A stretch of 64,000 nucleotides of DNA from Pseudopontixanthobacter vadosimaris (GTDB taxonomy: Bacteria; Pseudomonadota; Alphaproteobacteria; Sphingomonadales; Sphingomonadaceae). Below the pieces are notes generated by a model. It searched no databases, had not been told where the DNA came from, and saw only the letters and a program-made list of their open reading frames with translations. The translations under genes were made by a program, and so were the position numbers. The stretch is from contig NZ_JABASZ010000039.1 of NCBI RefSeq assembly GCF_012979275.1, positions 1 through 64,000 on the forward strand. Reading direction: 5' to 3'. This document shows, piece after piece, positions 15,866-24,801 of the stretch (the first letter of the stretch is position 1; each line of letters begins with the position of its first letter).

Positions 15866-18241
15866 TTGCCCTCGGCAGAAATCCCCGGCAAAAGAACCGG
15901 CATGCGGCAGAAGGAACTCAGGATCGCGCTGGTCTGCTATGGCGGCGTCAGTCTGGCGGTCTACATGCATGGTGTCACGAAGGAGGTCTGGAAACTGGCG
16001 CGCGCCAGTCGGTCGTTCCATGCCGGTGCTATCCGCCAGGACGGCTCGCAGGGCATCTACCGTGACCTGTTGCAGCACATGCAGGACCATCACGGCCTGC
16101 GCCTGCGCGTCATGCCCGATATTCTGACCGGTGCCAGCGCCGGCGGCATAAATGCCGTGTTCCTGGCGCAGGCGATCCATTCCGGCCAGTCGCTCGAACC
16201 GTTGACCGACATGTGGCTGGAAAATGCCGATGTCGGCAGGCTGACCGATCCCGGTGCACGGCCGGTATGGCGTTTCGCCAAGACATGGGCGCAGCCCATC
16301 GCATGGTGGCTGCTGAGGCGGCCCGGCAATGCCGTTTCGGACTCCGTCGCGCCGGAAACGCGGGAGGAGGTCCGCAACAAGGTTTCGCGCCTCATCAGGG
16401 GCCGCTGGTTCGCGCCGCCTTTTTCAGGTTCGGGCTTTACGCGCCTGTTGCACGATGCCTTGACGATGATGGCTTCGGGCGAGGCGGAGCATCCCTTGCT
16501 TCCGCCCGGCCATCCGGTCGACCTGTTCGTCACCGCGACCGATTTTCACGGCTATCGCGAAGTGCTGCGGCTCAACAGTCCCGGCCGGGTCGAGGAAAGC
16601 GAGCACCGGCTACCCATCGGTTTCCGGTCGAAGGTTCCCTCCCGCCCTGGCGAGGATCTGGCCGACCCCATGGAGCTGATATTCGCAGCAAGGGCCACCG
16701 CCAGCTTCCCCGGCGCGTTCCCCCCGCTGCGCCTGTCGGAGATTGACGAACTCTCCGCTGCCATCGGAAACGAATGGGCGGGGCGCGATGAATTTCTTGA
16801 ACGGATCATGCCCGCCCATGTCCGTCAGGGATCTGTGGACAATGTCTCGCTGATCGATGGATCGGTGCTGGTGAACGCTCCTTTCTCAGGCGCCATGGCG
16901 GCATTGCAGGGGCGGCCCGCTCAACGCGAGGTGGATCGCCGCTTCGTCTATATCGACCCGCGGCCGGACCGTCTGGGCTCCTCGACACCCGAAGCGCGCG
17001 AACCGGTCGGCTTCTTTGCCGCTATCTTCGGTTCGCTTTCCACGATCCCGCGCGAACAGCCAATCAGGGACAATCTCGAGGTTCTGGCCGATCAGTCGCA
17101 GGAAGCGCGGCGGCTCCGGCAGATCATCACGGTGCTTCGCCCCGAGGTGGAGCAGGTGGTCGAAAAATTGTTCGGCCGCACCCTGTTCCTGGATCGCCCG
17201 ACGCCGAAACGGCTGAAAATCTGGCGGGCAAAGGCGCAGCAGGCCGCCGCCGAGACCGCCGGTTATGCCTATCATTCCTACGCACAGGCGAAATTCGCCG
17301 GCATCCTCGATGGCCTGGCTCGCTCTGTGCTGCAGGCCGCGCCGGGCCTTGCCCCGCTCGATCCGGTTGCTCTGGCGGCGGTATTCCGGCAGACCTTGCA
17401 GAACGACGGCCTGCCAACCCTGTCCGCCAGCGGCGGAGGCGCGAACCCGGCTGCCATCGCCTTCTTCCGGGCGCATGACACGGCATTTCGCGTGAGGCGG
17501 CTTCGCTTCATGTTGCGGCGGCTGGCCCGCGACTGGGAGGCGGATCCGGACATCCCGGACCCCGCACTCGAAGATGCCCGTGCCAAGGTATTCACGATCC
17601 TGGCCTTGTATTTTTCGAAGGACAGCGCCGGCGATACAGGTGACGAGTTCGCGGCGCGGGCGAAAGATGCGATGTCGAACCCTGCAGCCGTTCTGGAGTA
17701 TGTGGCCGGGCGGCAGCTTTTGCCCGAAATCGATGCAAACGCGGAGCAGATGCTGGCAGATGCGCTCGAAAAGATGCCCCGTGCGCTGCGGCGGCGCATG
17801 CTTCTCGCTTATCTCGGATTTCCCTTCTACGATGTCGCTACCCTTCCCTTGTTGAGGAACGAGGGCCTGACCGAATTCGATCCGGTGAAAGTAGACCGGA
17901 TTTCGCCCGACGATGCCTTGTCGATCCGCAATGGCGGCACGGCAGCGACCCTGCGCGGGACGGAATTCTATAATTTCGGCGCGTTCTTCAGCCGCGCCTA
18001 CCGCGAAAACGACTATCTCTGGGGCCGCTTGCACGGCGCCGAACGCATGATCGATCTGGTCTATTCCACCGCCGGAAATCCGGCACCGGGCGAGGCGCTG
18101 CCGGGCACATGGACCGAAGAGGTCAAACGGTTCAAGCGATCCGCCTTCCTGGCCATTCTTGACGAGGAAGACGGCATCGGTCGGCTGAACGCCAACTTGA
18201 TATCAGGCCTGCGTGCCGAAGTGCACGCCAGGATGGGATGA
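15866..18241 (+). CDS. Patatin-like phospholipase with DUF3376 tail
   Basis: A 791-residue protein. The patatin domain has an early glycine-rich oxyanion-hole segment (LVCYGGVSLAVYMHG), the nucleophile S91 in GASAGGI, and the catalytic Asp in IDGSVLVNAP. A long C-terminal part corresponds to the DUF3376 region found in large actinobacterial and alphaproteobacterial patatins. Family activity is lipid acyl hydrolysis, but the lipid substrate is unknown. It has no signal peptide. The TTG at 15866 has AGGTGGA six bases upstream; an ATG at 15902 would start the protein right before the conserved RQKELRIALVC, and is a good alternative. It is divergent from radA and converges on dnaJ with a four-base gap. 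Confidence 0.87.
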   Translation: MPSAEIPGKRTGMRQKELRIALVCYGGVSLAVYMHGVTKEVWKLARASRSFHAGAIRQDGSQGIYRDLLQHMQDHHGLRLRVMPDILTGASAGGINAVFLAQAIHSGQSLEPLTDMWLENADVGRLTDPGARPVWRFAKTWAQPIAWWLLRRPGNAVSDSVAPETREEVRNKVSRLIRGRWFAPPFSGSGFTRLLHDALTMMASGEAEHPLLPPGHPVDLFVTATDFHGYREVLRLNSPGRVEESEHRLPIGFRSKVPSRPGEDLADPMELIFAARATASFPGAFPPLRLSEIDELSAAIGNEWAGRDEFLERIMPAHVRQGSVDNVSLIDGSVLVNAPFSGAMAALQGRPAQREVDRRFVYIDPRPDRLGSSTPEAREPVGFFAAIFGSLSTIPREQPIRDNLEVLADQSQEARRLRQIITVLRPEVEQVVEKLFGRTLFLDRPTPKRLKIWRAKAQQAAAETAGYAYHSYAQAKFAGILDGLARSVLQAAPGLAPLDPVALAAVFRQTLQNDGLPTLSASGGGANPAAIAFFRAHDTAFRVRRLRFMLRRLARDWEADPDIPDPALEDARAKVFTILALYFSKDSAGDTGDEFAARAKDAMSNPAAVLEYVAGRQLLPEIDANAEQMLADALEKMPRALRRRMLLAYLGFPFYDVATLPLLRNEGLTEFDPVKVDRISPDDALSIRNGGTAATLRGTEFYNFGAFFSRAYRENDYLWGRLHGAERMIDLVYSTAGNPAPGEALPGTWTEEVKRFKRSAFLAILDEEDGIGRLNANLISGLRAEVHARMG

Positions 18242-18245
18242 CGGT

Positions 18246-19361
18246 TCAGGTTCCGAAAGCCTTTTTCAACTTGTCGAAAAATCCGCGGCTGTTCGGGCAT
18301 TCGTCACCCGTTTCCGTCTCCTGGAACTCGTGCAGCAGTTCCTTCTGCCGTGCCGACAGTTTCGTCGGCGTTTCAACGGCGACCTCCACAACCAGATCGC
18401 CCCGGCCTCGGCCCTGCAGCACAGGCATACCGCCACCGCGCACACGCAATTGCCTGCCGGACTGGATGCCTGCCGGAATGGTCACCTCGTTGGTGTTGCC
18501 ATCAAGATCCGGAATGGAGACCTTCCCGCCCAGCGCAGCGGTCGTGAAGCTGACGGGCAGATGCGCCACCAGCACTGTGCCTTCGCGCTGGAAAACCGGA
18601 TGCGGGCGAATGTGGATGAAGATGTAGAGATCGCCGGCCGGAGCGCCATAGGGACCAGCCTCGCCCTTGCCCGTCAGGCGGATGCGGGTGCCGGTATCGA
18701 CACCGGGCGGAATATCGACGGAAATGGATTGCGGCAGATCGACACGGCCTTCGCCGCGGCAGTCGCGGCAGGGCGTTTCGATGACTTCGCCGCGTCCCTG
18801 GCAGTTAGGGCACGCCCGCTCGACTACGAAGAACCCCTGCTTGGCGCGGACCTTGCCAATTCCGTGGCACAGGTCGCACTGGCGCTTGCCGGTTCCCGGC
18901 TTTGCACCATCCCCGTCGCAGGTGTCGCAAACCTGCGAAACCTCGATCTCGATTTCCTGCGTATCGCCGTGAAAGGCCTGCTCCAGCCCGATTTCCATGT
19001 CGTAACGGAGGTCGGCGCCGCGCCGGGCCTGCTGACGTCCGCCGGCATTCGCAAACCCACCGCCGAAGATCGTTTCGAAAATATCGCCGATATCCGAGAA
19101 ATCCTGATGGCCGCCACCCCCGCCGCCCTGCTGGAACGCGGCATGGCCGTAGCGATCGTAAGCGGATCGCTTCTGCGGGTCCTTCAAGCAGTCGTAAGCC
19201 TGACTGATGTTCTTGAACTTCGCTTCGCATTCTGCATCGCCGGGGTTCCGGTCGGGATGATATTTCATGGCGAGCTTGCGGTAGGACGATTTGATCGTCG
19301 CGGCATCAGCGTCGCGCGATACCTGAAGCAATTCGTAATAATCGATTTCAGTGGCTGGCAT
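18246..19361 (-). CDS. dnaJ: Chaperone protein DnaJ
   Basis: Hsp40 co-chaperone that delivers clients to DnaK and stimulates its ATPase. The 371-residue chain has the J domain with the HPD triad at residues 35-37 and a Gly/Phe-rich linker (GGGGGHQDFSDIGDI). Four CxxCxGxG zinc repeats follow (CDTCDGDG, CDLCHGIG, CPNCQGRG, CRDCRGEG), then the C-terminal substrate-binding domains. It lies 79 bases downstream of dnaK on the same strand, with a 9-bp hairpin between them and GGAGG before its ATG, so it is probably expressed from the dnaK promoter at a lower level. Confidence 0.97.
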   Translation of the reverse strand: MPATEIDYYELLQVSRDADAATIKSSYRKLAMKYHPDRNPGDAECEAKFKNISQAYDCLKDPQKRSAYDRYGHAAFQQGGGGGGHQDFSDIGDIFETIFGGGFANAGGRQQARRGADLRYDMEIGLEQAFHGDTQEIEIEVSQVCDTCDGDGAKPGTGKRQCDLCHGIGKVRAKQGFFVVERACPNCQGRGEVIETPCRDCRGEGRVDLPQSISVDIPPGVDTGTRIRLTGKGEAGPYGAPAGDLYIFIHIRPHPVFQREGTVLVAHLPVSFTTAALGGKVSIPDLDGNTNEVTIPAGIQSGRQLRVRGGGMPVLQGRGRGDLVVEVAVETPTKLSARQKELLHEFQETETGDECPNSRGFFDKLKKAFGT

Positions 19362-19392
19362 TATTTCGCGTTCCCTCCGTCACAAACGACCA

Positions 19393-19417
19393 CCACCGGT
19401 GCGCCGGGCACCGGTGG
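19393..19417 (-). other. Perfect 9-bp stem-loop between dnaK and dnaJ
   Basis: CCACCGGTG, a 7-base loop, then CACCGGTGG form a perfect GC-rich inverted repeat in the 79-base dnaK-dnaJ gap. On the dnaKJ transcript it is followed by GTGGTCGTTTG, not a U-run, so it is more likely an mRNA-stabilising or partial attenuating hairpin than a full terminator. Confidence 0.5.
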
Positions 19418-19440
19418 CGGCTTCGGTCTGCATCGGAATG

Positions 19441-21390
19441 TCAGCCCTTGTTCTGATCGGCAGTGGCATCGGCGTCAGCGCCGTCGTCGACTTCGGAAAA
19501 CTCCGCATCGACGACATCGTCGTCAGCCCCGCCCTCGCCGGAACCGGCATCTGGCCCGGAACCGGCACTTGCCTGTTCCTTCTCATAGATCTGCTGACCC
19601 ATCTTCATTGCCAAGTCCGTGAGCGCCTGCGACTTGGCGTTGATCGCGTCGTTATCGTCGCCTTCAAGAGCCGTCTTCGTTTCCGCCAATGCAGTCTCGA
19701 CTTCGGACTTGAGACCGGCGTCGATCTTGTCGCCATGCTCGTCCAGCTGCTTCTGCGTCGCATGCACCAGGCTGTCGGCCTGGTTGCGCGCTTCGGCTCC
19801 TTCGCGGCGCTTCTTGTCTTCCTCGGCGAACTTCTCCGCGTCCTGCACCATCTGATCGATATCGCTGTCGGTCAGGCCGCCAGAGGCCTGGATACGGATC
19901 TGCTGTTCCTTGCCCGTGCCCTTGTCCTTGGCAGACACGTTCACGATGCCATTCGCGTCGATATCGAAGGTCACCTCGATCTGCGGAACACCGCGCGGTG
20001 CGGAAGGGATGCCAACCAGATCGAACTGGCCCAGCATCTTGTTGTCCGCCGCCATTTCGCGTTCGCCCTGGAACACGCGGATGGTGACGGCCTGCTGATT
20101 GTCCTCGGCCGTGGAGTAGGTCTGAGTCTTCTTCGTGGGGATCGTCGTGTTGCGATCGATCATCCGGGTGAACACGCCGCCCAGCGTCTCGATACCGAGC
20201 GACAAGGGCGTGACGTCGAGCAGCAGCACGTCCTTGACGTCGCCCTGCAGAACGCCAGCCTGGATGGCGGCACCCATGGCGACGACTTCGTCCGGGTTGA
20301 CGCCGGTGTGCGGTTCCTTGCCGAAGAAATCCTTCACGGCTTCGCGCACCTTGGGCATGCGGGTCATACCGCCGACGAGCACGACTTCGTCGATCTCCTT
20401 GGCAGTGACGCCGGCATCGGCCAGAGCCTTCTTCATCGGCTCCTTGGTGCGTTCGATCAGCTTGGAAACCAGCTTCTCGAGGTCGGAACGGGTGATCGTC
20501 TCGACAAGGTGAAGCGGCGTGGTCGATCCGCCTTCCATCCGCGCGGTGATGAAGGGCAGATTGACTTCCGTCGTCTGCGCGCTCGAGAGTTCGATTTTCG
20601 CCTTTTCAGCGGCTTCCTTCAACCGTTGCAGCGCCAGCTTGTCGGTGCGGAGATCCATGTTCTCCTTCTTCTTGAACTGGTCGGCCAGATATTCGACAAT
20701 GGCGCTGTCGAAATCCTCACCGCCGAGGAAAGTGTCACCATTGGTCGACTTCACCTCGAACACGCCATCGCCGATCTCGAGGATCGACACGTCGAAGGTG
20801 CCGCCGCCAAGGTCATACACGGCGATGGTCTTACCGTCGTCCTTGTCGAGGCCATAGGCAAGCGCCGCGGCCGTGGGTTCATTGATGATGCGCAGCACTT
20901 CGAGGCCTGCGATCTGGCCGGCATCCTTGGTCGCCTGGCGCTGCGCGTCGTTGAAATAGGCTGGCACGGTGATGACGGCCTGCGTCACTGTTTCACCGAG
21001 ATAGCTTTCCGCCGTCTCCTTCATCTTCTGCAGGATAAAGGCCGAAATCTGGCTGGGGCTGTAATCTTCGCCGCCCGCCTGCACCCAGGCGTCGCCATTC
21101 TTGCCCTTCACGATGTCATAAGGAACCAGTTCGGTATCCTTCTTCGTGACCGGATCGTCGAACCGGCGGCCGATCAGGCGCTTGACCGCAAAGATCGTGT
21201 TGTCGCCATTGGTCACTGCCTGGCGCTTCGCCGGCTGGCCGATCAGGCGCTCGTTATCCTTGGTGAATGCGACGATCGAGGGCGTGGTACGCGCGCCTTC
21301 GGAATTCTCGACGACCTTGGGCTTGCCCCCATCCATGACGGCAACGCAGCTGTTGGTGGTGCCGAGGTCGATACCGATTACTTTTGCCAT
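19441..21390 (-). CDS. dnaK: Molecular chaperone DnaK (Hsp70)
   Basis: Main ATP-dependent Hsp70 chaperone, cytoplasmic. With the ATG at 21390 the protein is 649 residues and starts with the invariant [17 protein letters not shown] phosphate loop; nearby signatures are [14 protein letters not shown] and [12 protein letters not shown]. The C-terminal substrate-binding domain and an acidic tail ([21 protein letters not shown]) follow. The longer frame to 21549 is rejected because the family begins at this Met. A sigma32-like promoter lies 105-132 bases upstream. It forms a pair with dnaJ, and hrcA-grpE is encoded about 2 kb further up on the same strand. Confidence 0.98.
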   Translation of the reverse strand: MAKVIGIDLGTTNSCVAVMDGGKPKVVENSEGARTTPSIVAFTKDNERLIGQPAKRQAVTNGDNTIFAVKRLIGRRFDDPVTKKDTELVPYDIVKGKNGDAWVQAGGEDYSPSQISAFILQKMKETAESYLGETVTQAVITVPAYFNDAQRQATKDAGQIAGLEVLRIINEPTAAALAYGLDKDDGKTIAVYDLGGGTFDVSILEIGDGVFEVKSTNGDTFLGGEDFDSAIVEYLADQFKKKENMDLRTDKLALQRLKEAAEKAKIELSSAQTTEVNLPFITARMEGGSTTPLHLVETITRSDLEKLVSKLIERTKEPMKKALADAGVTAKEIDEVVLVGGMTRMPKVREAVKDFFGKEPHTGVNPDEVVAMGAAIQAGVLQGDVKDVLLLDVTPLSLGIETLGGVFTRMIDRNTTIPTKKTQTYSTAEDNQQAVTIRVFQGEREMAADNKMLGQFDLVGIPSAPRGVPQIEVTFDIDANGIVNVSAKDKGTGKEQQIRIQASGGLTDSDIDQMVQDAEKFAEEDKKRREGAEARNQADSLVHATQKQLDEHGDKIDAGLKSEVETALAETKTALEGDDNDAINAKSQALTDLAMKMGQQIYEKEQASAGSGPDAGSGEGGADDDVVDAEFSEVDDGADADATADQNKG

Positions 21391-21494
21391 GGTTTCCCCA
21401 TCTTTACTGAAACTATGCGACCGCAGCCGTCTCCGCGTGCCTTGCGGGCTTCCCGTCACGGCGAAGCGGATCGGCGGCTGTGTTACGCAGGGCG

Positions 21495-21522
21495 ATATAG
21501 GAGCGGTTTTTCTTGGCACAAG
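21495..21522 (-). promoter_or_regulatory. Sigma32-type heat-shock promoter of dnaK
   Basis: On the minus strand CTTG (21522-21519) is followed after 17 bases by CCTATAT (21501-21495). This fits the alphaproteobacterial heat-shock consensus CTTG-N17/18-CYTATNT almost exactly. It lies about 105 bases upstream of the dnaK ATG, leaving a 5' untranslated leader of roughly 95 bases. No CIRCE repeat is seen here, so sigma32 rather than HrcA should control dnaK. Confidence 0.65.
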
Positions 21523-21582
21523 GGAACAGGCAGAGTAGTTGCCTTGCATCGAATTACAGGAAGAAACCGGGGGGAATTCACG

Positions 21583-22065
21583 ATGAGAAATACATTATTC
21601 GCTGCAGCCACGCTGGCCGTTTCCAGTTTTGGACTGGCATCGTGCGGCACGGAAACTGCGACGGAAATTCCCGACGCGGTCGACGGCATCGACGGTGTCG
21701 AAATTTCTAATGCACGGATCGTACTCGGCCCCGTCGCAGGCAATCCTGCGGCCGTCTACTTCGATGTGACCTATGGCGGCGATCGCGCGCTCACCATTCG
21801 TGCCGCAGACGTCGAAGGCGCCGGTTCTTCCGCCATGCATCAATATGGAGAATGGGACGGCCAAACGCAGATGATGGAAGCATTGCCAGTCGCACTGGCT
21901 TCGGGCAGCAATGTCAGCTTCGAACCGGGCGGGCTGCATGTCATGGCCATGGACCCGCCTGCCGCATGGCAGCCCGGCGGCACTGCCGAAGTGACACTGA
22001 CCGTTTCTGGCGGAGACAAGGTCAGCTTCCCGGCAGAAATTCGCGCCGCCGGCGAAGAACGCTGA
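21583..22065 (+). CDS. Periplasmic PCu(A)C-type copper chaperone, lipoprotein
   Basis: A 160-residue exported protein. The N-terminus [22 protein letters not shown] is a lipoprotein signal with the Cys in LASC. The rest matches the PCu(A)C copper-binding domain, with the expected His/Met ligands in [20 protein letters not shown] and GGLHVMAMD. These proteins bind Cu(I) in the periplasm and help cytochrome oxidase assembly. A GGGGGG-rich ribosome site precedes the ATG. It is divergent from dnaK; the longer frame from 19351 is an artefact antisense to dnaKJ. Confidence 0.85.
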   Translation: MRNTLFAAATLAVSSFGLASCGTETATEIPDAVDGIDGVEISNARIVLGPVAGNPAAVYFDVTYGGDRALTIRAADVEGAGSSAMHQYGEWDGQTQMMEALPVALASGSNVSFEPGGLHVMAMDPPAAWQPGGTAEVTLTVSGGDKVSFPAEIRAAGEER

Positions 22066-22577
22066 CGGCAGAACCGGCCGGCGCGGCAGCGGCCTCATGC
22101 CCGATCGGCGGCGAAAGGCCGCTTACGGCAGGCGAGATCACGCTGGCGCGGACCATCTTCGGTGACGCGGTCGATTACGGCCGCGTCACCATCCGCCGCC
22201 GCAAATGGTTTCCGTTTCAGCCGCGCAACGTGACGATGGCCCCGCGTGGACATATCCATTTTCACCCGCGCGGCAGCACCTATTGCGAAGATTTCTCCGC
22301 TGTTTCACCTTTACGTGCAGGGCTGTTCATCCATGAGATGACGCATGTTTGGCAAGCGCAGCGCAATGGAGAATGGTGGCTGGTGGTTCACCGCCACCCA
22401 TGGTGCAGATATCATTACAGCCTGAAGCCGGGATGGCCGCTGCACCGCTACGGTATCGAACAGCAGGCGGAAATCGTGCGTCATGCCTTCCTGCTGCGAA
22501 ACGGCGTGAAGCTGGCAGGTGTGAGCGACAAGGCTGCTTACGATCTGCTGGTGCGCTTCCCCGGCGCAGACCGCTAA
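22062..22577 (+). CDS. Vgr-related zinc-site protein
   Basis: The protein body PLTAGEITLARTIFGDAVDYG, RRRKWFPFQPRNVTMAPRGH and the metal-binding helix HEMTHVWQAQ matches a family annotated in sphingomonads as vgr-related protein. HEMTH has the HExxH order of a zinc metallopeptidase-like site, though activity is unknown. The start is unclear: the frame is open from 21852, but no ATG, GTG or TTG occurs between the preceding gene's stop and residue 40 of the conserved part. The CTG at 22062 is used as a placeholder; the real start may be the ATG at 21966, overlapping the copper-chaperone gene. Confidence 0.6.
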   Translation: MTAEPAGAAAASCPIGGERPLTAGEITLARTIFGDAVDYGRVTIRRRKWFPFQPRNVTMAPRGHIHFHPRGSTYCEDFSAVSPLRAGLFIHEMTHVWQAQRNGEWWLVVHRHPWCRYHYSLKPGWPLHRYGIEQQAEIVRHAFLLRNGVKLAGVSDKAAYDLLVRFPGADR

Positions 22578-22647
22578 TCGCAAAAGCAAGAAGGGCGCCA
22601 CCGCAGTGACACCCCTCTCGTAACGCTCGTAAGATGAAAATGTCAGC

Positions 22648-22941
22648 TCAGTAGCGCGGATCGACTGGATAGCCGCGGGTGCCGAAGCAGTCATCGTCGA
22701 GGTAGCGGTTGTTGTTGTAACCATCGCAATCATCGTCCTTGTCGACGAAATAGCCTGCGAGGCCACCGGCCGCTGCCCCGGCAAGAGCGTAGGATGCGAT
22801 GTCGCCGCCGGTGACCGCCGCTGCCGCAGCACCAAGAGCACCACCGCCAAGCGCACCTTCCGCCGAATAATTTTCAGCGCAAGCGCCGAGCGAAAGCGTG
22901 GACAGCGCCAGTGCGGAGGCGGCAAACATACGGTTCTTCAT
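22648..22941 (-). CDS. Glycine-zipper lipoprotein, 97 aa
   Basis: The N-terminus MKNRMFAASALALSTLSLGACA is a lipoprotein signal with the Cys in LGAC. The mature part has a glycine-zipper-like membrane hairpin (GALGGGALGAAAAAVTGG then YALAGAAAGGLAGYF) and an acidic Asp-rich tail (DKDDDCDGYNNN). This resembles the 17-kDa surface-antigen group of outer-membrane glycine-zipper proteins, whose precise role is unknown. It is alone on the minus strand between the vgr-related gene and grpE, with a separate 77-base gap to grpE. Confidence 0.75.
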   Translation of the reverse strand: MKNRMFAASALALSTLSLGACAENYSAEGALGGGALGAAAAAVTGGDIASYALAGAAAGGLAGYFVDKDDDCDGYNNNRYLDDDCFGTRGYPVDPRY

Positions 22942-23018
22942 GATCTATTCTCCCGGAACAATGTCCGCCCTATACGGATGAGGCACGAATGGGTTCCAGA
23001 ACCTGCAAACCCACCTGG

Positions 23019-23630
23019 TCAGTCTGGCTTTTTGGCAACACCGACCATTGCGGGCCGCAGCAGCCGGTCCTTGATCATATAGCCCGCCTGCATTTCCTGT
23101 ACGACCGTTCCCGCTTCGTGATCGGGTGATGGCACCTCGAGCATGGCCTGATGCTGATTGGGGTCGAGTGGAAGGCCAACGGCAGCGATGCGCGTGATGC
23201 CATGCGCCGCGAACACCTTGTCCAATTCGCGCTGCGTGGCCTGAATACCGGTAACCAGACCCTTGAACTTGCTGTCTTCGCGAAGATCTTCGGGAACGGC
23301 TTCGATCGCGCGGGCCAGATTGTCGGCCACGCTGAGAATGTCGCGCGCGAAACCCGTGGCAGCATAGGCCCGTGCGTCGGCGACATCCTTTTCCATGCGG
23401 CGACGAACATTCTGCGTATCCGCGCGGGCATAGAGCACGTCCTGCTTCGCGGTTTCGAGATCGGCACGCAAAGATGCCAGCGCCCCGTTCAGGTCGCCTC
23501 CTTCCTCGCCTTCGCCGTCCTCGCCTCCATCGCGGAACTGCTGCGGCACACCTTCCAGTTCGCGTTCCACTTCGCTGTCCTGCACGGAACCGTCCTGCAA
23601 ATTCTTGTCGTCGTCGATCATTATATCCAT
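23019..23630 (-). CDS. grpE: Nucleotide exchange factor GrpE
   Basis: GrpE releases ADP from DnaK and so completes the chaperone cycle. With the ATG at 23630 it is 203 residues; 23621 is an equally possible start. The acidic N-terminal region precedes the long coiled coil (ASLRADLETAKQDVLYARA, then RRRMEKDVADARAYA), and the C-terminal beta domain has the family pattern LDPNQHQAMLEVPSPDHEAGTV. It starts two bases downstream of the hrcA stop, so hrcA-grpE is a two-gene operon. Confidence 0.95.
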   Translation of the reverse strand: MDIMIDDDKNLQDGSVQDSEVERELEGVPQQFRDGGEDGEGEEGGDLNGALASLRADLETAKQDVLYARADTQNVRRRMEKDVADARAYAATGFARDILSVADNLARAIEAVPEDLREDSKFKGLVTGIQATQRELDKVFAAHGITRIAAVGLPLDPNQHQAMLEVPSPDHEAGTVVQEMQAGYMIKDRLLRPAMVGVAKKPD

Positions 23631-23631
23631 T

Positions 23632-24699
23632 TCATCCGATGAGCCTGCCCAGGGATCGGGCCGTGAAATCAACCATGGGGACGACCCTGGCGTAATTCAA
23701 CCGCGTCGGGCCGATGACCCCCAGCACACCCACGACCTTGCCTTCGCGGTCGTGATAGGGGGACGCGATGATACTGGAGCCCGACAATGCAAACAGCCGG
23801 TTTTCCGACCCGATGAAGATGCGCGTGGCATTCGCCTCCCGCGCGCTGGCAAGCAGTTCGGACACGGATTGCTTGTTTTCCAGATCGTCGAGCAGCGAAC
23901 GCACCCGTTCGAGATCGGACATGGCCGCCTCGTCAAGCAGATTGGCCTGTCCGCGCACGATCAGGACGGGGCGTTCGGCGGCATCCTGCGTCCAGGTGGC
24001 CAGCCCCCGCTCCACAAGATCGCGGCTTGCTTCATCCAGGGCGCTCCTGCCGGAAGCGATCTCGGCCCGCATGGCGCCGGCCGCTTCTGCAAGCGTCCGC
24101 CCCGAAAGATGCGCCGTGATGTAGTTGCTCGCCATTTCCAGTGCCGGCGGACCGAACTCGCCTTCCAGCTCGAGCAGCCGATTTTCAATAGCGCCATCCT
24201 GTCCCACCAGCACGGCCAGCGTACGGCCCGGCCCGAGCTGCACCAGGCTGATCTGCGACAGGCGCGGTTCGCGGCGCGGAACCAGCACCATGCCCGCAGC
24301 GCCTGACAGGTCGGACAGCAAGCTGCTCGTGGTTTCCAGCGCCTGTTCGATCGGGCCGGGCTGCGCCAGCCGCCGTTCGATGGCGGCGCGTTCGTCGGCA
24401 CTGGGTTCGGCAACCTGCATCATCCCATCGACGAACAGGCGCAGACCGGTCGTGGTCGGCACCCGGCCTGCGCTGACATGGGGAGCGGCAAGGAAGCCGG
24501 CGGATTCAAGATCGGCGAGAACGGACCGGATAGAGGCAGGCGACAAATTCACCCCGCCTTCGTTCGACAGGGATCTGGAGCCTACCGGATGTCCGCTTTC
24601 GAGATACCCTTCCACGACTAGGCGGAAGATTTCCTGCGCGCGGGCGGACATTTCCCTGATCGCCAGTTTTGCATCGTCCTGCTCGGCCATGGCACCCAT
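23632..24699 (-). CDS. hrcA: Heat-inducible transcriptional repressor HrcA
   Basis: Repressor that binds CIRCE inverted repeats and is stabilised by GroEL. The 355-residue chain has an N-terminal winged-helix ([21 protein letters not shown] and [16 protein letters not shown]) and a GAF-like middle domain, including the conserved [22 protein letters not shown] and [20 protein letters not shown] segments. The ATG at 24699 is used, and 24690 is an alternative. No CIRCE sequence is visible in the window, so its main target (groESL in most relatives) must be elsewhere. Confidence 0.96.
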   Translation of the reverse strand: MGAMAEQDDAKLAIREMSARAQEIFRLVVEGYLESGHPVGSRSLSNEGGVNLSPASIRSVLADLESAGFLAAPHVSAGRVPTTTGLRLFVDGMMQVAEPSADERAAIERRLAQPGPIEQALETTSSLLSDLSGAAGMVLVPRREPRLSQISLVQLGPGRTLAVLVGQDGAIENRLLELEGEFGPPALEMASNYITAHLSGRTLAEAAGAMRAEIASGRSALDEASRDLVERGLATWTQDAAERPVLIVRGQANLLDEAAMSDLERVRSLLDDLENKQSVSELLASAREANATRIFIGSENRLFALSGSSIIASPYHDREGKVVGVLGVIGPTRLNYARVVPMVDFTARSLGRLIG

Positions 24700-24712
24700 T
24701 TAATCGCTGGTC

Positions 24713-24741
24713 TTGCAGGCTCAACCCCTGTGCGCCTATCG
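24713..24741 (+). promoter_or_regulatory. Candidate promoter of the rph operon
   Basis: TTGCAG (24713-24718) and CTATCG (24736-24741) are 17 bases apart and lie 61 bases before the rph ATG in the hrcA-rph divergent region. The arrangement resembles the one in front of parE. Pattern match only; the -10 element is weak. Confidence 0.3.
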
Positions 24742-24801
24742 CGCGTGCAACACGCCCCCGACTCGACGCCCGTGAGGGCCATGCAATATCAAGGACAGTT
24801 C

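Noticed and set aside
19351-21552. Very long plus-strand open frame opposite dnaK and dnaJ (904 codons)
   Set aside because: It is antisense to two certain genes; only its last 160 codons are real, as the PCu(A)C gene starting at 21583. Long antisense frames opposite dnaK are a known high-GC artefact.
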